The notes under the pieces: generated by a model
What the model was told of the DNA's origin: nothing
Databases searched by the model: none
Seen by the model: the letters and a program-made list of their open reading frames with translations, nothing else
Position numbers and translations under genes: made by a program
In this document: one piece after another, positions 21,512 through 32,688 of the stretch
Numbering within the stretch: the stretch's first letter is position 1
How the letters are laid out: the number at the start of each line of letters is the position of its first letter
Assembly: GCA_025504975.1 (NCBI GenBank)
Contig: JANUWI010000004.1
Coordinates: 124,001-188,000 of the forward strand
Source of the DNA: Plenodomus lindquistii
Lineage: Eukaryota > Ascomycota > Dothideomycetes > Pleosporales > Leptosphaeriaceae
Length of the DNA stretch: 64,000 nt
Direction of reading: 5' to 3'

Positions 21512-21715
21512 TCATCCACCCCACCCCCCCGCGCCCCCATCTCCAGCATTATAACTCCTCCCATTCTCGTACCCGCCCCCCGCCCCACCGTTGAAATTGT
21601 AATGCCCTCCTCCTCCAGTCGGTACTGTAGACGATCCCGTCGTACCAATTGTCACGTCGGGCGCTCGATGAGTTGTGTGTGCCCGTGTCGTGGATTTACT
21701 GGGGATACAGCCCAT
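21512..21715 (-). CDS. Possible lipidated Gly-rich microprotein, 67 aa
   Basis: The frame starts MGCIPSKSTTRAH, a strong dual acylation signal: Gly2 for N-myristoylation, Cys3 for palmitoylation, Ser6 and Lys7. The second half is Gly-rich (GGGGHYNFNGGAGGGYENG) and ends GGAGGWGG. It would sit on the inner face of the plasma or vacuolar membrane. There are no introns and no recognised family. The Gly-rich half comes from a C-rich + strand, so low complexity could have produced the ORF by chance. Confidence 0.45.
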   Translation of the reverse strand: MGCIPSKSTTRAHTTHRAPDVTIGTTGSSTVPTGGGGHYNFNGGAGGGYENGRSYNAGDGGAGGWGG

Positions 21716-22767
21716 GATTCGAGGTTTGTGTGTGTGAGGGGAAGAGGATATCGACGTCGTGGTTCTGGGACGAAGGGGTTAGTATGTTGAGGTGAGGTGG
21801 GTTTGGGCTTTGCAATAATGCGGATGGAGGATGGGTATACTGGTACGCCACGATAGAGCTGTAGATGCTCGAGCCTTCGCCTGGGGACTATATGGATCAG
21901 CGGAGATTTGTTTGGGATGATATGGCACGCTTTGAGATATTGTTTTCTGCGGATGCTGCACGCTTTTTATCTATCACATTCAGACGGTTCTCAATGGGGC
22001 GGGTGGGCTATGTCGCGTTCAGTTCACGAGGCGCGTGATGTGACGGACCCGAGTGCGGTTGTGGCGTCACGTCACGACCAATTCTTGGGTTGGGCTGGGT
22101 TGGCAACGACGGTGAGCTGGAAACGTCTGGTCATGATCGAATTGCCGCAGGCTGAGCGCGGGGCTGAGTGAAAGAGAGGTGAAAGATTGTCTGGCAATGT
22201 TCATACCAGGGTGCTACTACAACTATACAACTATATCGGTTGAGAGCAAGCGTTGTAGTTAAGCCCCTAGGCGTAATGACAATGTTGTGGGCGATTGTGG
22301 AAAATACAACAGAGGAACGGAAATGATGAAAACTGGGTATCAACGATGGAAAATTGCCCCGGAAGAAATACATGCGATTTGTCTCGAGGACCGGTTTACG
22401 GTACGGTTGCGACTTTGCATGGTTCCTGGGCAGTATGAGACCTGCCTTGCGGCCTGCCTTGGGAAGTGGAAGTGGAAGGCGGGGGTACAGCCACCGCCGC
22501 GACAAAACTTGGCGGCTTTCTTTGATCAAGCCTGATGTGGTTGATCAGCATCAGAAAATGTGTTCGACTGCTCATTCACGCACCTTTACCTAGCGCTGTG
22601 AGCGACGCCCGTGGCTTTGCCACGGTGATGGCGCCGATGGCCTCCAGGCTCCAATGGTTTCATCACCGGTCAGCAAAAGCGGATAGATAGATGAAGCGGC
22701 CATGCTCGCGCGACGGAGCTGAAAATACAACTCCTCCTGGTATTGATTCAAGCGCATACCGGCCTCA
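21716..22767. other. Intergenic region, nothing recognised
   Basis: About 1 kb between the microprotein and the 3' end of the Zn2Cys6 gene. Several overlapping short ORFs exist on both strands, none with splice partners or family motifs. Confidence 0.5.
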
Positions 22768-24829
22768 TCAAACCGCGCCTGTCAGAAACTTCCAAGGAAA
22801 GTCGCTCTTGCTGATATCGAACGAGGGATTGATATGCCGTAAGCTCGGCAGCCTCTCTGGTCCATTCGCAACACCATTGGGCTTCAGTGAAGGCAAGTCT
22901 TGCAGGAGCGAAACTGTTCGGCCAGCCCCAGTCGCAAGCTCAAATGTACCGCCATTTGGACTTCCTCTGCCTGTGGGATCTCGCAGTGCCGTCTTCATCA
23001 CTGCAGTGGTGCGGCGAAAGCGCTCAAAGACATCGTTGTTGCCATCCGGAGCATCGCGTGGGTGTGGCATCCTCGAACACAGCTGATCGCGGAAGTATTC
23101 GAATGTGTTTACAATCTGTAATTCGTTCGGATCCCATCCGGGTAACGGCAGTGTCTGTAGTACTAGCTGGCTGAGGCCGGTCAGGGCGGATGCCAGATTG
23201 AGCCAGTCCACGATTGAGACCGACGCGTATTGGCTGGAGGGCATCTGCGTGCTGTTGTCGAGGAAGGTTTCGATGGAGCGTAGGCCATTGACTTGTAGTG
23301 AGAGTTTGAATCCGTTGACCCAAGAAGTTTCACGATCCGAGAGATCCACTGTTGCTGCTGTGCGATATAAGCGTATCCGTGCTGCGAGAAGTAGCCACTG
23401 AAGTGATTCTGTAGGCGCGTCAGCTCAAATTGCATACAAGGCGACGCGTATTCCCTTACTAAAATCTTGTGCTTGCAATTTTGACGCAGCTTGAATACTC
23501 TCCCACTTCTCACACAGACGCTTGACTTGAGAGCGCGCAACCAACGCTTGCTCATGTGGATCGCGAAATGTCTCCTCTACATCTTCCATGTACTGGCAGA
23601 TGTCGATGAAAATAGGCAATACCGCGTCTGACTTGTGTTCCCAGTACGACGCAATCTCAGAAGCGTGGGCTCGTAATGTACTCGAGAGGGACGAGGACCG
23701 TGATTTGACCTGATTCATCATGCCAATGGTTGACACCAGGAAGCAGCAACCAAGATACGTTCTCTTGACCTCACGCTCTCTGGGACTGTCTCTATGGAGC
23801 GGACTCCGTATGGTGTCTGCTTCTCTTTCCAGGCCCAAATCATGGGCCATGCCCATGCAAATCTGGAGCAGCATCGGAATCGAAACAGACTGCACTTCCA
23901 TATAATGGTGATGCCAGGCAATGAATACTAGGAGACTTTGCAACAAGTCCAAGCTCTTGTCGCCATTCATCACCTTGATCATGATGATCTTACGGAACTC
24001 ACGGCTTAGCGTCGTCTGAAGACGTGCCGAATCGTGAGATGACACTGTCAACACCGCAAGCATCAGCATCGGTCGCTGATGAATGAGGTCCTGACAGGAG
24101 CATTCCTTCGGTAGAGGAACAAAAGGGAAAGCATCTACCATGACCCTATATGTTTCCAGAAGCATTTGCATATGCGCCAAACTAATGGTACGTATGACAG
24201 GATCGAGACGCCCGATACAGGCCATAGTCTCATTGATTGAGTCCCAGAATGACAAAGAGTCATTTGGCTTCAAATCGGGGACCGGGAGGATTGGAGTCTT
24301 CAAGACAACTGGAGCGGGTGCTATCTGAGTGGCAGTAGGAATAGGCGTTGGCGTATGTTGAGCGCCATCCGAAGGTTGCGATGGAAGAGTAGCTATAGAT
24401 GGTAAATTTGAGGGTGGTTCCGAAGGTCCCATCGAAGCTACTATGGCAGACAGCTTGTCGAGTTTCTTGTCAAATTCGCGAGTCCTATTAGGTGTGTGGC
24501 TGTCGCTCCTTTGTCCATCGCTACGCGACTTCGCAGGTCGCCTACGCGCAACATGCTCAATACACTCAACCCGAGCTTTTTGACACCTAAGCCCTTGTCA
24601 TCCCGAGTGGTACGAAACATTAGCGAAGGGGAAATTACCTTTGACATAAGTTAGCGGTATCTGATGGGACACATCGCACTTTGTGTTTTCGACATCGCTC
24701 ACAGGCGAATGCATTGCCGACTCTCCCTTCTCTTGTGTCCATGGCGAAGCTGGAACTGCTGCGTGGTTCGGAGACGGGGGAGGTGTCCGCCTTCGCGGCA
24801 TCTGCCCGCATGTGGGGGAGTCCGAGCAT
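22768..24829 (-). CDS. Zn2Cys6 transcription factor, 3 exons, 652 aa
   Basis: Exons are 24829-24639, 24586-23460 and 23408-22768. Six Cys at about residues 43, 46, 53, 62, 65 and 72 (CERCRKHKVRC then CQRCQKARVEC) form the binuclear zinc cluster, split by intron 1. A linker and short coiled coil (EFDKKLDKLSAIV) follow, then a Pro/Thr-rich spacer and the regulatory middle-homology region (MLAVLTVSSHDSARL, LVFIAWHHHYMEVQ, MGMAHDLGLERE) as in Leu3/War1-type regulators. Intron 2 is 51 bp with GTAAGG, GCTGACG and CTACAG; reading through it gives an in-frame TGA, so it must be spliced. Target genes are unknown. It does not obviously belong to a pathway cluster here. Confidence 0.88.
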
Positions 24830-25714
24830 TTTGCTCCGAACCCAGGAGGTGTGAAAGTCGATCTCTGGTGATGCAACCGTAACGGCAAAAGTCAGTACTG
24901 AGTGCTACACCGATGGCCTCTTCTCGGAGGATAACGCCGAAGACCGATGCTCCTCAACGCGCATCGTGTGGACATGTTTGCTCTGTGGCGGTGTCTTGAG
25001 TAGATGTGCTACCTCGGCAACTATCCTGTCGGCGGTACATATATCACCCGAATTTCCATCATCGGATGACGGTTAGCCGTAAATCCGCCGTGTACAGCCA
25101 CATGACTGCTCCGACTGTCGCGTGGGTACACGGTGAATTGAGTGGTTCCCCAGCACGTGTGATGCCGGTGAGAGTGGTCCGGCATGTTTGCCGCGATCGT
25201 TAAGGTGGAGTGGAGATCTTTTCGTCACAGCCGACCCTAGGCGTTATACAGGGGTAGAATTGCGCCGTCGAAGAACGCCGGTTGTTTGCACGAGTTATAC
25301 GAGACGATATGCGTATGTCATCTGCATAAAACAAGCGACTGCACTTCGTACAACAATATGGTGCTTGCGTTCCCCAGACATGGACATGGACCCCGCAAGC
25401 AGTTCAAGCGCACTAGCCACTGGTGATCGGCCACTAAGTCGCTTGGCAGTGACAGCTCTCTTTACTTGCGATCAGAATTTGCACCAGAGCGATTCGCCTG
25501 TCGTAGCTGTGTATTCTGATATTTTTGGGATTTTGTAGATGTCGCTGTGTCTGACAGAGATACACGGTCGAATGGGCCAGGTGATCACCATTATCCAGCG
25601 AAAGTCACGTGAACTGTACAGCAAATCTACAGGTGCAATATGCTGTACCTTCAGTTTCAAATGGTTGGAACTTTCTCAAAATGGAAATAGCATTGCTTAT
25701 ATAAAAGGACTCGC
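24830..25714. other. Intergenic region upstream of the Zn2Cys6 gene
   Basis: About 880 bp containing the promoter of the Zn2Cys6 gene and the 3' flank of the nitronate monooxygenase gene. No gene or repeat is seen. Confidence 0.6.
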
Positions 25715-26957
25715 TCATAGCTTCGACTTGGACACGACCAATGCGTTGTTTTTCTGGAATGTCTTGACAGCATCTCCGACAAGCTCATCGACGATTTCTC
25801 GTGCGGTCTTCTTCTCGTTGACGACAGCAGCCACCTTGCCCATTAAGAATGGCCGAGCGTTGTCCATGGTCTCGTCATCGAGATCATCGCCCATCTTTTC
25901 GAGATCGTGCTCTACGGGTATTATGCCCTTGCCGGTGAGCTCCTTAATCTCAGCCTGCCTGTTCTCTTCCCAGTTCTGTACGTAGGGGTTGTTACGGATG
26001 CGGAGTGGTCGGCCTGTAAAGATGATGGTGCGAATGTTGTCGTCCCACCCAGCCGTTCGCACAGCTTCCTGGTGGGCTTTCGGGGCTAAAGAGCAGTTAG
26101 CAAGTGACTCAATATAGTTTTTACGTTAATATTCACCCCCAGCTTCCTCTGAAAGTATGAAGCGCGTCCCAACCCACACTCCCGTGGCGCCGAAAGAAAG
26201 CATGGCGGCGAGAGACTGCCCGTTGTAGATACCACCGGCAGCAACAATCTGCACCTGCTCCCCTGTGAGCGGCGACTTGTGGCCTTCGACAATCTTGACG
26301 GCTGCAGGGATGAAGACGGACGTGGGAACGTCTCCAGTGTGTCCTCCTCCCTCACCGCCTTGCGCACAGATGATGTCGACGCCAACATCGAGGCACTTCT
26401 TGATGTGTTTGGGGTGTCCGATCATGTTCATGTAAAGAACACCGGCCTTGTGAAGCTTGTCAACGATGGCCTTCGGCGGTACACCGACAGCTGAAACGAA
26501 TAGTCTGGCGCCCGACTCAATGATGATGTCGGTGAGTTCACCCAGCTTGCCTTTGGTGTAGTCGTAGCTGTACATGAATGAGTAAACGTGCCGCAATCAT
26601 ACTGAATGATTGGTTTACTCACTTGGTCTTGCGCGCACTACCGCCAACCTGGGGAAGCAGCAGATCAATACCAAATGGCGCGTTCTGGTCATTCAGATAT
26701 CCCTTCAGCTCGGCGATCTGCTCGCGCAGCATGTCTGGTGTATAGCCGACACCGCCGATGACGCCCAATCCTCCGGCGTTGGTGACTGCCGCAGCGAGTT
26801 TGGGTCCAGCAGCGACGTTCATGCCCGCAAGCATGACGGGATGCTGGATCTTCAGCAGATCGGTCAGCTTGGTGCGAATTTGTTCTGCGACATGTTAGCT
26901 GTTGTCGCATGTGAGCACCTGACGTATGGTAGAGTGCAACGCACGTGGAGAAGCCAT
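25715..26957 (-). CDS. Nitronate monooxygenase (NMO/2-nitropropane dioxygenase family), 4 exons, 358 aa
   Basis: NMO enzymes are FMN-dependent and oxidise nitronates such as propionate 3-nitronate. Exons: 26957-26945, 26884-26623, 26567-26137, 26085-25715. Exon 1 codes for only MASP plus one base. The TIM-barrel shows HPVMLAGMNVAAGPKLAAAV, GGLGVIGGVGYTP, the AQGGEGGGHTGD phosphate-binding/catalytic His region, IVAAGGIYNG and GATGVWVGTRFI followed by SEEAGAPKAHQEAV, all NMO family hallmarks. The gene is divergent from FOL1 with 339 bp between the starts. The role is likely detoxification; the substrate is not deducible. Confidence 0.93.
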
Positions 26958-27296
26958 TGTGATTAAAACTATGTGGTTATTTATCGAGTACAAAGTTGAA
27001 AAACGCAAAGTCCTGTAAGAGCGCGAGATGCAGAATAGCGTCGCAGAGGAGGAGTAGCAGGATCTTATGAGGAGAAGAGGAGTCTCGGGCAACTCTTACG
27101 ACGCCCTGCCCAGATGAGCCGAGGCACTGTCAACTGACTGACTAGCCCTACCGTAAGTGACCTAGTGCACCTCCATGATCTGGGGAAAAGAAAGCTAAGT
27201 GGCACTGCGTGTGCGGCACGCCTCCGCTGACTCCGACGCACCGACGCCATCCCGAACATGTGAAATTGTTCACTAATTCTGAATCGATATCTTACG

Positions 27297-29017
27297 ATGT
27301 CATCGTGTATAACCACGTGGAGAGCGACATGCTCAACGCCGCTCAGATGGTCCAGAAGGGGTGCAGTGGCCTTGAGATCAAAGTCTGCACCTCAAAATTC
27401 TGCGCGCAGAATACTCACGGCAGGTGCTGCTCGCAGCAAAACTTCGACATTGCTATGCAGTAACGGAGAAAGGGAATGGCGTCTAAAGTATACCCCTTCC
27501 TACAGTCCTTGGAAGCAATGTTATCGCTCTCGCCATGAGGTGGCCTATTCGAGCCATCGTGCCTTCATCGCCTTAGGTAGCAATCTGGGGGACCGAGTAG
27601 CCATGATAGAGCAGGCCTGCAAAGAAATGGACGCGAGTGGGAAAATGCGAGTCGTTCGTACGAGCAGTCTTTGGGAGACCAATGCAATGTATGTGATCGA
27701 CCAAGACAAGTTTGTGAATGGAGCTTGTGAGGTACGACACACTCAATGGTCAAGAGTTCAGCCTCTAATATGAACAGGTAGAAACTTCGCTGTCGCCTAT
27801 TGAGCTCCTGGATGAACTCCAGGCCATCGAGAATAATATGGGCCGTGTGAAGATAATCGACAAAGGTCCAAGGAACATTGACTTGGACATACTTCTCTAC
27901 GACGACTTGACGTACATGGACCAGAGGCTGCAGATACCCCATAAACTTATGCTGGAGCGAGAGTTCGTACTGAGACCATTGTGCGAGTATGTTATACCGC
28001 CGGTACTTACCTCTGAACATATTAAACTAACTCGCGTCTAGGATTCTACCTGTTGATCTACAAAATCAACGCTCCGATCACGCATTACTTCACGACCACC
28101 TTGCAAGGCTACCAGCCCCTGATGTACCTCTCTCGCCAATGACCCCACTCTCTTCCAGAATACCGCCTGTTTCCTCATTCCAGACTGATCGCGGAACACG
28201 GATAATGTCCATCCTCAACGTAACCCCAGACTCCTTCTCAGATGGAGGTCAGAACTACAACATTGATGAATCAACCCTCATCAACACGATCAAACACCAC
28301 GTTGATGCCGGGGCCACAATAATTGATGTGGGCGGGCAATCGACTCGACCAGATGCAGAGCAGATTTGCCAAGCTGAGGAGTCTGCTCGCGTCTTACCAG
28401 CCGTGAAATTGATTCGATCAATTCCAGAGACCAAGAACATAGCAATCAGCATCGATACCTACCGAGCAGACGTTGCAGAGGAGTGCATTAAAGCTGGAGC
28501 TGATATCATCAACGACGTCAGTGCAGGCGTGATGGACGACCGTATGCTTCCCACCGCCGCGAGGTTAGGATGCACCATTTGCTTGATGCATATGCGAGGC
28601 ACGCCCGAGACCATGAACAAACTGACATCCTACCCGGACGGTGTTGTAGAGACCGTAGGTCGTGAGCTTCTCGAGCGCGTTCGAACTGCCGAGGCTGCTG
28701 GTATTCGACGCTGGCGTATCATTCTCGATCCCGGGATTGGGTTCGCGAAGACGCAAGAGCAGAACCTCGAACTACTTCGACGGCAGGCAGACTTAAGGAA
28801 TTTCCCAGGGCTTGAAGGTCTGCCTTGGCTCGTTGGTACGAGTAGAAAGAGGTTTATTGGAAATGTGACAGGTGCACAGAAAGCGTCAGAGAGGGTTTGG
28901 GGCACTGCAGCTGCAATCACAGCGGCCATACAGGGTGGTGCTGATATAGTCAGGGTTCACGATGTGTCTCCTATGGTGCAGGTGGCGGCCATGGCGGATG
29001 CCATCTGGCGAAGGTGA
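27297..29017 (+). CDS. Folate synthesis protein Fol1 lacking DHNA domains: HPPK-DHPS, 3 exons, 539 aa
   Basis: Exons: 27297-27731, 27778-27986, 28042-29017. HPPK (pyrophosphokinase) begins FIALGSNLGDRV at about residue 90 and contains GPRNIDLDILLYDD. DHPS (dihydropteroate synthase) begins MSILNVTPDSFSDGG and has GATIIDVGGQSTRP, INDVSAG, LDPGIGFAKT, GTSRKRFIG and the final RVHDV. Together they condense hydroxymethyl-dihydropterin and p-aminobenzoate to dihydropteroate. Residues 1-57 contain eight Arg and two Lys and no acidic residue, a strong mitochondrial presequence, which supports the 27297 start and fits the mitochondrial location of yeast Fol1. The usual fungal protein also has amino-terminal dihydroneopterin aldolase domains; these are absent, and the divergent neighbour leaves no room for them. 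Confidence 0.9.
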
Positions 29018-29316
29018 ACAAACCCAAAAGCAAACGTTTGAGAGCACTGTAATCGGATCAACATATGGTACATGCCCGTCATTCTGCCTTTATTTATACG
29101 AGACGTGCCTAAGGACAATCCTTAAACAACTCAGAAACTGCCCTTCCATTGACTCTGCCGACTCACATACTGCTTCACATACTGCTCGGCCACCCGCCTC
29201 GCCAGCAAATTTACAATTACCCAACTGCACCACTATATCATCCCCACAGTTTGTGTTAACTTCTGTCTATGTCCATCGCCCTTCCACGCTACTAAGTCAT
29301 ACTTCCAGAAAGAGTC

Positions 29317-30226
29317 TCACCTTTCGACCCCCAAAGACCACGGCATCTTGACCTCCTCCGACCTGTTTGTTGCAGTCACAGTCGCGGTTTTTTTGGGTCG
29401 CCACATGGCGAAGATCGGAGAAGGTGTCATCTCATGTGCGCACTTCCGCCATTCATCGCTGTTACCCGGCGCATCATCATCAAAAGCGAGCTTGAGTAGT
29501 GGACGAAACCCAAATTTAGCGTATAATGGTTTTCCCATACCAGATGCCTCCATCCAACATTCAAGATCCAGCTGATCGGCCTGATAGATTCCAGCATTCA
29601 TGAGTAGTGAACCAATACCGCGCAGTCGATATGCTGGATGGACCGCCATCCAATTAAGTGCTAAGGTAGTGTTAGCCAAAGACAAGGCAGCCCTCTGCAA
29701 CGCGGTGAAGAAACACTGATAAGGCAAGATCGTCGTCGGAAAAGCATTCTCCAGGCACGGTCAGTATGCTCCACTTACCACAATGAGGCCGCGTCATCCA
29801 ACTAGCTCGCGGCTTGTACACTTGATTCAAGATAGATTCGCAAAACCTCCGGGAGTCTCCTTCAGGCCACCATGGCGCGGTCAGTTTTGGAATTCCAGCA
29901 GCAAAAGGGTTTGTTCTTGAGATAATCCATTGGGCGCTACCCACGGTTTTGCCTGTGACTGTATCGAAAGCGTACCACCAATGGCTCGACGGATCAAGTT
30001 GATGCTGGCTCCATAACCGTTCTTTCGCTTCGAAGATGGCAGCCTCCCAATGGGCTTTCGTGAAGCCTAGTACTGGAAAGAAGATTTGCACGAAAGGCTC
30101 GTAGGGTGTATAATTTGCTGCCCAGATAACGTCCACAATTTGGTCCAACTCCTGTCTGGTCTTTGCCTCTCGCACCGCGTACTGTGCACTCATCGGAAGG
30201 AATGTTGACTGATCAATGGAGCCCAT
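29317..30226 (-). CDS. GNAT-family N-acetyltransferase, 2 exons, 263 aa
   Basis: Exons are 30226-29779 and 29660-29317; the intron has a GTAAGT donor, a GCTAACAC branch point and a CCTTAG acceptor. The spliced product joins TRPHC to ALNWMAVHPAYRLRGIGSLLMNAG, the beta4-loop with the acetyl-CoA pyrophosphate-binding R-x-x-G-I-G/A motif. The domain ends with YAKFGFRPL, as in many fungal GNAT proteins. The first 170 residues are the fungal-type extension (EAKTRQELDQIVDVIWAANY). The substrate is unknown. The start is divergent from the ustYa-like gene, 551 bp away. Confidence 0.85.
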
Positions 30227-30777
30227 AGCGAAAGATTAAAAGCCCCCCAAACTTGCACCATGCCGCCTTCGCGCGTCAACAGCGGGATCGGAGATATTAA
30301 AGTCATCAAGATGTGGTCCCATTGATTGGAGTGGGTGTAGTCTGGTGCATCGACCAAAGCGGAAGGTCACTTTCCAATTTAGCGCTTCAGCGAGCAGCCT
30401 CGCTTGCGACAAGGGCAGACAGCTGGGGCAAGTCCTTCTCGATCACCGATAGCCCCTCATCTTCCAACACGCCGGTCGCACATGTAACACCATATCGCCT
30501 TGATTGCTTGCGACCTTCCTTGCTTGCACAGCGTCGGGATGCTGATCGAGGTGGGTAAATTCGCGCCGTGACGGCGAGGGACCGGTTGGTCGCATTACCT
30601 ACCTTCATCACTGGTCCGAGCTCGGAGCGCGCACCCTGTTGGGTCTGTCGTGGTCAAGCTGATCGTGTGACGGATGACCGCAAACTTGACAACTGTCGCT
30701 CGGAATGCAGTCTGATCTGATGGCCGGCGTTGCAGAGACATTTCCTCTTCCATTTTATTCACGCACTGCGCTTCCAA

Positions 30778-31754
30778 ATGGAGAGACCCCCAGGCTACCA
30801 GCCCTTATGTCGAGATGAGGAAGAGGATATACTGGCGCAACTAGAGGCAGAAAAAAACGATATCGCATGGAATACCAATAGCACGGAGATTATACCAACA
30901 AACACGCGCAGTTTTGTGGCCTTTCTTTCCATTCTTTTGCTATCGCTTGCGGTCAATGTGTTGCTGGTCATGGACAATGCGAAGCTGCGCACTGCACAGC
31001 ATCCTGGCAGGACCGATTTTGGTGGGTCGTCTCGAGCACAAGTGTCTTGGAGATGCAGGCTGATGATTCAAAGCCGGATTAACATTTGACACGCCTGTGC
31101 CTTATCACGCAATGACAGAATACTGGCATCCGAATGCTAGTGACAGCAGCATGGAAGCAGCCTGGGACGCCATCAACACAAACCCCGTGGCGGTTGCACT
31201 TGATCAATCATTCGCAAAACGTGTCGGGCTCCCACCTTCAACTCAGTTCCCTTGGGATACGGAGCGCGATGTCTATTATGTGAAAGGCATACACGATCTG
31301 CACTGTTTGGTACGTTGAGATCTACAAACCCACTTCTGCTGGCTCACATGGTTTTAAGAAACTCGTTCGCAAGGCGATAGCCGCGAAGCACGATGGGAGA
31401 GAGCAAATATTCAATCTTCGGCACATCTACCACTGTCTGGACGGCTTGCGACAAGACATAATGTGTACTGCAGACGATACGCCTATGCCCGCCCCTGTTG
31501 CACATCAGTTGGGTGACGGTCAGGTCCGGCAATGTCGCGATTGGAGCAAGCTGCTCGCATGGGCAACTCGGCCTGATCAACATGCCTGTTACGAGTTCGA
31601 CGACTACCGCGAATCAACAAACACGTTGGAGCTCTTCGGGTTTTGTCCAGCGAACTCCCCGTACAAGACCTTCCAGCAAGCATACTTCGAGAAGCATGGT
31701 CACAAGGACACATACGAGTTGAAAGACAGCGACGATCCCGTCATTCCCTTCTAG
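30778..31754 (+). CDS. UstYa-like oxidase (DUF3328), 3 exons, 291 aa
   Basis: Exons: 30778-31021, 31074-31309, 31359-31754. UstYa-family proteins are membrane-anchored oxidases that cyclise fungal ribosomal peptides (ustiloxin, phomopsin, asperipin types) and modify some other metabolites. The product has a cytosolic amino terminus, one membrane helix (about 45-65, SFVAFLSILLLSLAVNVLLV) and the two diagnostic HxxHC motifs: HDLHC at 155-159 and HIYHC at 182-186. Four further Cys lie in the last third. No second ustYa gene, peptidase or methyltransferase lies next to it. The nearest possible peptide gene is the small secreted protein 680 bp downstream. Confidence 0.88.
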
Positions 31755-32433
31755 ACAGATGAAGACCTGGCTGTCCGTTAGCTACTTCTCTTCGTGGAAA
31801 ATCAAGCTAAGGCACAGTACTAGTCAAACTCCGTATTCACGTCACCGCCGCTCGAGAATAAGCATCTTTCAGCTCATGGGATCCTTTCACAATGATTGTG
31901 TAACATACAGTTGAGATTAGTCGCCACTTGCTAGTTGCTACCAACGCCATCACAGTATGCATCAGCGTCACAAAGCCACTGAAGAAGATAGGCTATACGT
32001 CCTGCTGTGTACAACGTAATCAATAGCCCTTCGCGAGAATTTGAGAACTAGTGCTTAACTCACGGCTGCCACGAATCCATCGCAGCTTAGGAATTATGAC
32101 ATGGGGCTAGCTTATGTATGTACGACACGATTCCGCCGAAGACGATAATGCTTATCGGCCCTTGAGAATATCTTACTGCAGGTCCACAGATGTATTTTCG
32201 TCAACGAGAAGTAGGGGCAAGGGGATGCTGCGCTGAATGTCGGGCACTTTTACCTTCTTAAGACGAGGCAACTTACCTCGAGCTTCTCGGAATATTCTGG
32301 AACCCAAAGCGAACTTCAGAGTATTCTGGAATCAAAAGCGAAGACCGACACCATACTCAGGTGAGAACTACTACGACAGCTCAAGATATACTGCTGACCG
32401 TCAACGAGCAAGTTTTCAATCGCCGCTACCAAC
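31755..32433. other. Intergenic region between ustYa-like gene and small secreted protein gene
   Basis: No gene is seen. The last 150 bp contains a heat-shock-element-like site (separate entry) inside an imperfect duplication of about 30 bp (TATTCTGGAAyCmAAAGCGAA twice, 32293-32341). Confidence 0.55.
32289..32303 (+). promoter_or_regulatory. Heat-shock-element-like site upstream of the small secreted protein gene
   Basis: GGAATATTCTGGAAC is a perfect three-unit nGAAnnTTCnnGAAn array, the binding site of Hsf1-type factors (established consensus). A weaker TTCnnGAA copy follows at about 32324-32332. The site lies about 130 bp before the start codon at 32434. Function is inferred from sequence only. 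Confidence 0.55.
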
Positions 32434-32688
32434 ATGCTCATCACTATCGCTCTCCTCCCGTTGCTTGCTTTCGCTACAGGCGTTCTCGCAGCCCCACCCG
32501 CTCGACGTCCGGTTATCCGTTCTGTACCGGACATCAACATGGTGATTCGCAACCCGATGCCAATCGACGGTCGAGGCGCTATCGATGCCCTCCTGAACCT
32601 CGACCTGCCCACGGCAATCGGTAAACTCACTGGCAGGGCTACCGTCCTCGAGGATGCTCTTGGAAAACCTGTCGATGCCAATGAGTAG
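32434..32688 (+). CDS. Small secreted protein, 84 aa, no cysteines
   Basis: The first 20 residues, MLITIALLPLLAFATGVLAA, are a clear signal peptide with an AxA-type cleavage site. The mature part is about 64 residues, begins APPARRPVIRSV and is rich in Ile/Leu/Pro with several Arg. It has no Cys and no internal repeat. A single dibasic site (ARR) follows the signal. This is effector-like in size but could be any secreted peptide. It is intronless and lies downstream of the ustYa-like gene in the same orientation. Family not recognised. Confidence 0.65.
   Translation: MLITIALLPLLAFATGVLAAPPARRPVIRSVPDINMVIRNPMPIDGRGAIDALLNLDLPTAIGKLTGRATVLEDALGKPVDANE

Noticed and set aside
23409..23459. In-frame TGA in the first Zn2Cys6 gene, at first taken for a nonsense mutation
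   Set aside because: The TGA lies inside a 51-bp intron with GTAAGG donor, GCTGACG branch point and CTACAG acceptor. Splicing keeps frame and joins QDFK to SLQWLLLAAR, so the gene is intact.
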